Shown here one piece after another: positions 5,443 through 7,762 of a stretch of 7,762 nt of DNA. The position numbers were made by a program, and so were the translations under genes. How positions within the stretch are numbered: the stretch's first letter is position 1; every line of letters begins with the position of its first letter. This DNA comes from Oscillibacter sp. (GTDB lineage Bacteria; Bacillota; Clostridia; Oscillospirales; Oscillospiraceae): assembly GCA_017380995.1 (NCBI GenBank), contig JAFOCY010000102.1:1-7762 (forward strand), read 5' to 3'. The notes beneath the pieces were generated by a model. That model worked only from the letters and a program-made list of their open reading frames with translations, was not told the DNA's origin and did no database searches.

Positions 5443-6041
5443 CCTACGGAGAACTCAAACGCAAGGTCCTGGAGCTGATGGACCGCGCCACCGTGGCGGG
5501 TAGCGACATCTCCCCCGCCTATAACGGCCAGAGCGATGTGCTGCGCCGCATCCCCGGCCTTTTGAACGACGCCGTCATGCGCATCCGGGACCGCATCCCC
5601 CTGGAGGACCAGGTGCTGCTGGGGAAGACGCAGGGCGAGGCGGTGGGTCCCTACCGCCGCTACGCCCTGCCGGAGGATTTCTGGCTCTTCAAGACCGGAT
5701 ATGTGTGGCGGGTGGAGCAGGATAAGCTCCTGCCCTGGAAGGACTGGCAGCGCTGCGGCGATGCCATTTTGCTGCCCCCGGGACAGTTCTGGGTGCGCTA
5801 CTACAAGTACCCCGCCCTGCTTCCCGCCGACCCCGGCGATGACTACGCGTGGGGCGAAAAGCGCCATGTGCTCTATATCGCCGCCTATTACGCCGCCGCC
5901 ATGCTCTCCGCCGGGGAGGATAGCCTCACCTACACCGTGCTGATGCAGGAATTCCGCGAGCGCTTTGAGCGGCTGCGGGAGATCTGGTGCGAGGGCGAGC
6001 CGGTGGAGGATGTGTATGACGACGGGGGGTGGGACACATGA
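5439..6041 (+). CDS. Head-to-tail adaptor (portal-binding connector) protein
   Basis: The 200-residue product probably sits under the portal ring and joins it to the tail. An N-terminal helical part (about 1-60, with L-L-N-D-A-V-M-R-I-R-D-R-I) is followed by a beta-rich central segment starting at Y-A-L-P-E-D-F-W (75-82) and running to about 128, then a helical C-terminal part (V-L-Y-I-A-A-Y-Y-A-A-A-M-L, then R-E-R-F-E-R-L-R-E-I-W). This helix-sheet-helix layout, the LPxDF-type motif and the length resemble T7 gp11/P22 gp4-type adaptors, larger than the roughly 100-residue connectors of long-tailed phages. ATG 5439 overlaps the portal stop as ATGA and follows AAAGGAGG at 5425-5432. The acidic C-terminal end (E-D-V-Y-D-D) may contact the next tail component. 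Similarity is at the level of pattern and context only. Confidence 0.72.
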   Translation: MTYGELKRKVLELMDRATVAGSDISPAYNGQSDVLRRIPGLLNDAVMRIRDRIPLEDQVLLGKTQGEAVGPYRRYALPEDFWLFKTGYVWRVEQDKLLPWKDWQRCGDAILLPPGQFWVRYYKYPALLPADPGDDYAWGEKRHVLYIAAYYAAAMLSAGEDSLTYTVLMQEFRERFERLREIWCEGEPVEDVYDDGGWDT

Positions 6042-7762
6042 AAAGAGACTACCTCTATAAATTTCCCCGGCTGGACGGAGGGCTGAACCTCTGGGAGGAG
6101 GAGCTGGACCTGCAGGAAAACGAAAGCCCCCGCATGGAAAACCTCTGGTGGGAAAACGGGGGACTTAGGAGCCGGGAGGGCCAGAGCTACATCACGGCGG
6201 AGAACGCAAACGGCGTGGGCTATGCCGCATCAAGCCCCTTCTGGGACCGTGTGTTCCTCCACATCTCCTCCTCCCTTTACGTTCTGGACCACACCGCCGC
6301 CCCCGGAGAGGATGGCCTATACCCCCTGGAGGAGGTCTATGCCGGCGTGCCCTACGGCCGGGGCACCTTTTTCCGCTACGGCGACCACCTCTACTATAAA
6401 AACCGGGGCGGCTTCCTGCGCATTGCCTACACCCCGGAGGGGGAGGCCCTCTTCACCGTTCAAAAGGTGGAGGACCTGGCCTACACCCCCGTGATTTTGC
6501 TCAACGCCCACCCCCAAAGCGGCAGCGGCGACCTTTATCAGCCCCAAAACCGCCTGACAGGCCGCAAGACCGTGAAGTATGCCGCGGTGAACCGGGAGGA
6601 TAAGGTGGTAAAGAGCGGAGACGGCGTGAAGCGCATCTTCCCCCTGGAGGTGGAGGACCTCAGGGGCGTTTCGGCGGTGTACCTGGGGACGGAGCGCCTC
6701 AGCGCCGCCCTCTACGAGGTGAACACCGACATCGGCTCCGTCACCTTCACCACCGCCCCGGCGGAGGGGGTGGAGATCACCTTCGCGCTGGAAACAGGCA
6801 TTGACCGCTACAAGCTCCCCGAGGGGGACATTGAGGCGGTGGAGGCCGTCCGGGTGGAGGGGACGCTTCTAAATGAGGAGACGGACTACACCGTGGACCT
6901 CACTCTGGGGGCGGTCACCTTTCTCAAAGCCCCGGAGACCGAAAATAACGGCGTTGCCATCACCTACCGCAAGGAGGACCCGGAGGCAAAGGAGAGCATC
7001 ATGAGCTGCCGCTATGGCGGCGTCTATGGCGGGGGCGTCCAGGTGTGCATGGTGCTGGGGGGCTGCGAGGCCCAGCCCAACGCCCTGTTCTGGAACGGCA
7101 ACGACGATACCGCCATGAACCCCGGTTACTGGCCCATGCCCTTTTACAACCTCTGCGGCGACAGCGCCGAAGAAGTGACGGGCTTTGGCCGCCAGTACGG
7201 AGAGCTGGTCATCTTCAAGGAGCGAAGCATCGGCAAGGCCGGGTGGTCCGTGGAAGAGGTGAACGGCAGAGACTCCATTTCCCTGACCTACCAGCGGGTG
7301 AACGACAAGACGGGCTGTGACCTGCCCTGGACCATCGCCCTGGTGGAGAACAACCTGGTCTTTGCCAACCGGGAACTGGGCCTTTGCAAGCTCCTCTCCG
7401 CCTCGGCGGCCTATGAGAACAACGTCTCCCTTCTCAGCCGCAAGGTAAACGGCGCCGACGCCCGGCCCGGTCTTCTCCAGGACCTGCGTATCCACGCCTC
7501 CGCCCTGGGCTTCCACGACGGGGGACGGTATTGGCTTTGCGTGGGGGACCATGTCTACCTCTGGGACTGCCGCCTGGGAAGTGACCCCAGGTGGTTCTAC
7601 TTTACCGGCGTGGAGGCGGCAGACTGGTGGACTTACGGCGGCAGGCGCTATCACCTCAACAGCTCCGGGCGGGTCACCAAGATGGGCAACACCTACTGCG
7701 ACTATGACGGCCCCATCCCCAAGGTCTACCGCTTTCCCAAACGGAACTTTGGCTCCTATGTG
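6038..7762 (+). CDS. Large beta-rich tail protein, possible P22 gp10/T7 gp12-like nozzle or DNA-stabilisation protein (3' end cut)
   Basis: 575 codons are open to the right edge with no stop; the protein is incomplete. It starts M-K-R-D-Y-L-Y-K-F-P and soon has E-N-L-W-W-E-N-G-G-L-R-S-R-E-G (34-48), the 'NxWxxxGxLxxRPG'-type opening of beta-propeller tail proteins. Further along, F-W-N-G-N-D-D-T-A-M-N-P-G-Y-W-P (351-366) and V-T-G-F-G-R-Q-Y-G-E-L-V-I-F-K-E (380-395) also resemble propeller blades of such proteins. Between them lie two similar units of about 45 residues (about 209-252 and 268-312), each with an 'xVxY...G.VTF..AP....I' pattern, likely an inserted pair of small beta domains. ATG 6038 shares ATGA with the adaptor stop; upstream GGGGGGTGG is a weak ribosome site, so coupling probably matters. 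Placed after portal and adaptor, it would form the tail nozzle and plug of a short tail. Function is inferred. Confidence 0.68.
   Translation, partial: MKRDYLYKFPRLDGGLNLWEEELDLQENESPRMENLWWENGGLRSREGQSYITAENANGVGYAASSPFWDRVFLHISSSLYVLDHTAAPGEDGLYPLEEVYAGVPYGRGTFFRYGDHLYYKNRGGFLRIAYTPEGEALFTVQKVEDLAYTPVILLNAHPQSGSGDLYQPQNRLTGRKTVKYAAVNREDKVVKSGDGVKRIFPLEVEDLRGVSAVYLGTERLSAALYEVNTDIGSVTFTTAPAEGVEITFALETGIDRYKLPEGDIEAVEAVRVEGTLLNEETDYTVDLTLGAVTFLKAPETENNGVAITYRKEDPEAKESIMSCRYGGVYGGGVQVCMVLGGCEAQPNALFWNGNDDTAMNPGYWPMPFYNLCGDSAEEVTGFGRQYGELVIFKERSIGKAGWSVEEVNGRDSISLTYQRVNDKTGCDLPWTIALVENNLVFANRELGLCKLLSASAAYENNVSLLSRKVNGADARPGLLQDLRIHASALGFHDGGRYWLCVGDHVYLWDCRLGSDPRWFYFTGVEAADWWTYGGRRYHLNSSGRVTKMGNTYCDYDGPIPKVYRFPKRNFGSYV

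Noticed and set aside
6869..7654. Leftward open frame (261 codons) antisense to the tail protein gene
   Set aside because: It is a mirror frame of a GC-rich gene. The rightward frame carries recognisable tail-protein motifs and is open to the edge.
1..7762. Novel defence system, CRISPR array, tRNA, insertion sequence or diversity-generating element
   Set aside because: No spaced repeat array, tRNA-like fold, transposase, reverse transcriptase or defence-type domain was seen. All rightward genes fit phage packaging and virion assembly.

Overview
The window is a late structural (DNA packaging and virion assembly) cassette of a tailed bacteriophage, most likely a prophage. GC is high, roughly 60% or more. 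Shine-Dalgarno sites are strong and AGGAGG-like, a canonical TTG/TATA-type promoter drives the leftward gene, and the capsid and portal resemble phage proteins of gut Clostridia. Together these suggest a GC-rich Clostridia host, perhaps of the Oscillospiraceae type. The host is an inference; no chromosomal marker gene is present.

Layout. Bases 1-130 hold the start of a leftward XRE-family helix-turn-helix regulator that runs off the left edge. Bases 131-247 are a compact divergent region. It contains a leftward promoter (TTGCCT, 17-bp spacer, TATACT), a palindrome touching its -35 box, and a GC-rich REP-like palindrome next to the regulator's ribosome binding site. From 248 to the right edge all genes run rightward and are tightly packed: small terminase (248-514), large terminase (507-1940), acidic scaffold-like protein (1959-2390), major capsid protein with an extra C-terminal domain (2447-3568), a 68-residue membrane-anchored-looking protein (3611-3817), portal (3814-5442), head-to-tail adaptor (5439-6041), and a large beta-rich tail or nozzle-like protein cut by the right edge (6038 onward).

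How they work together. Scaffold and capsid protein would build the procapsid around the portal ring. The terminase pair would recognise, cut and pump DNA through the portal. The adaptor and the large beta-rich protein would close the portal and form the first tail segment. A 200-residue adaptor followed directly by a large propeller-like protein, with no small tail-completion, tail-tube or tape-measure genes yet seen, argues for a short-tailed (podovirus-like) virion. That depends on sequence beyond the window.

Novelty. I see no defence system, CRISPR array, tRNA, transposon or unknown enzymatic system here. The points most worth a second look are the gene order (portal downstream of scaffold and capsid), two mutually exclusive hairpins over the regulator's start site, the perfect hairpin between the capsid gene and the next gene, and the capsid's appended C-terminal domain.
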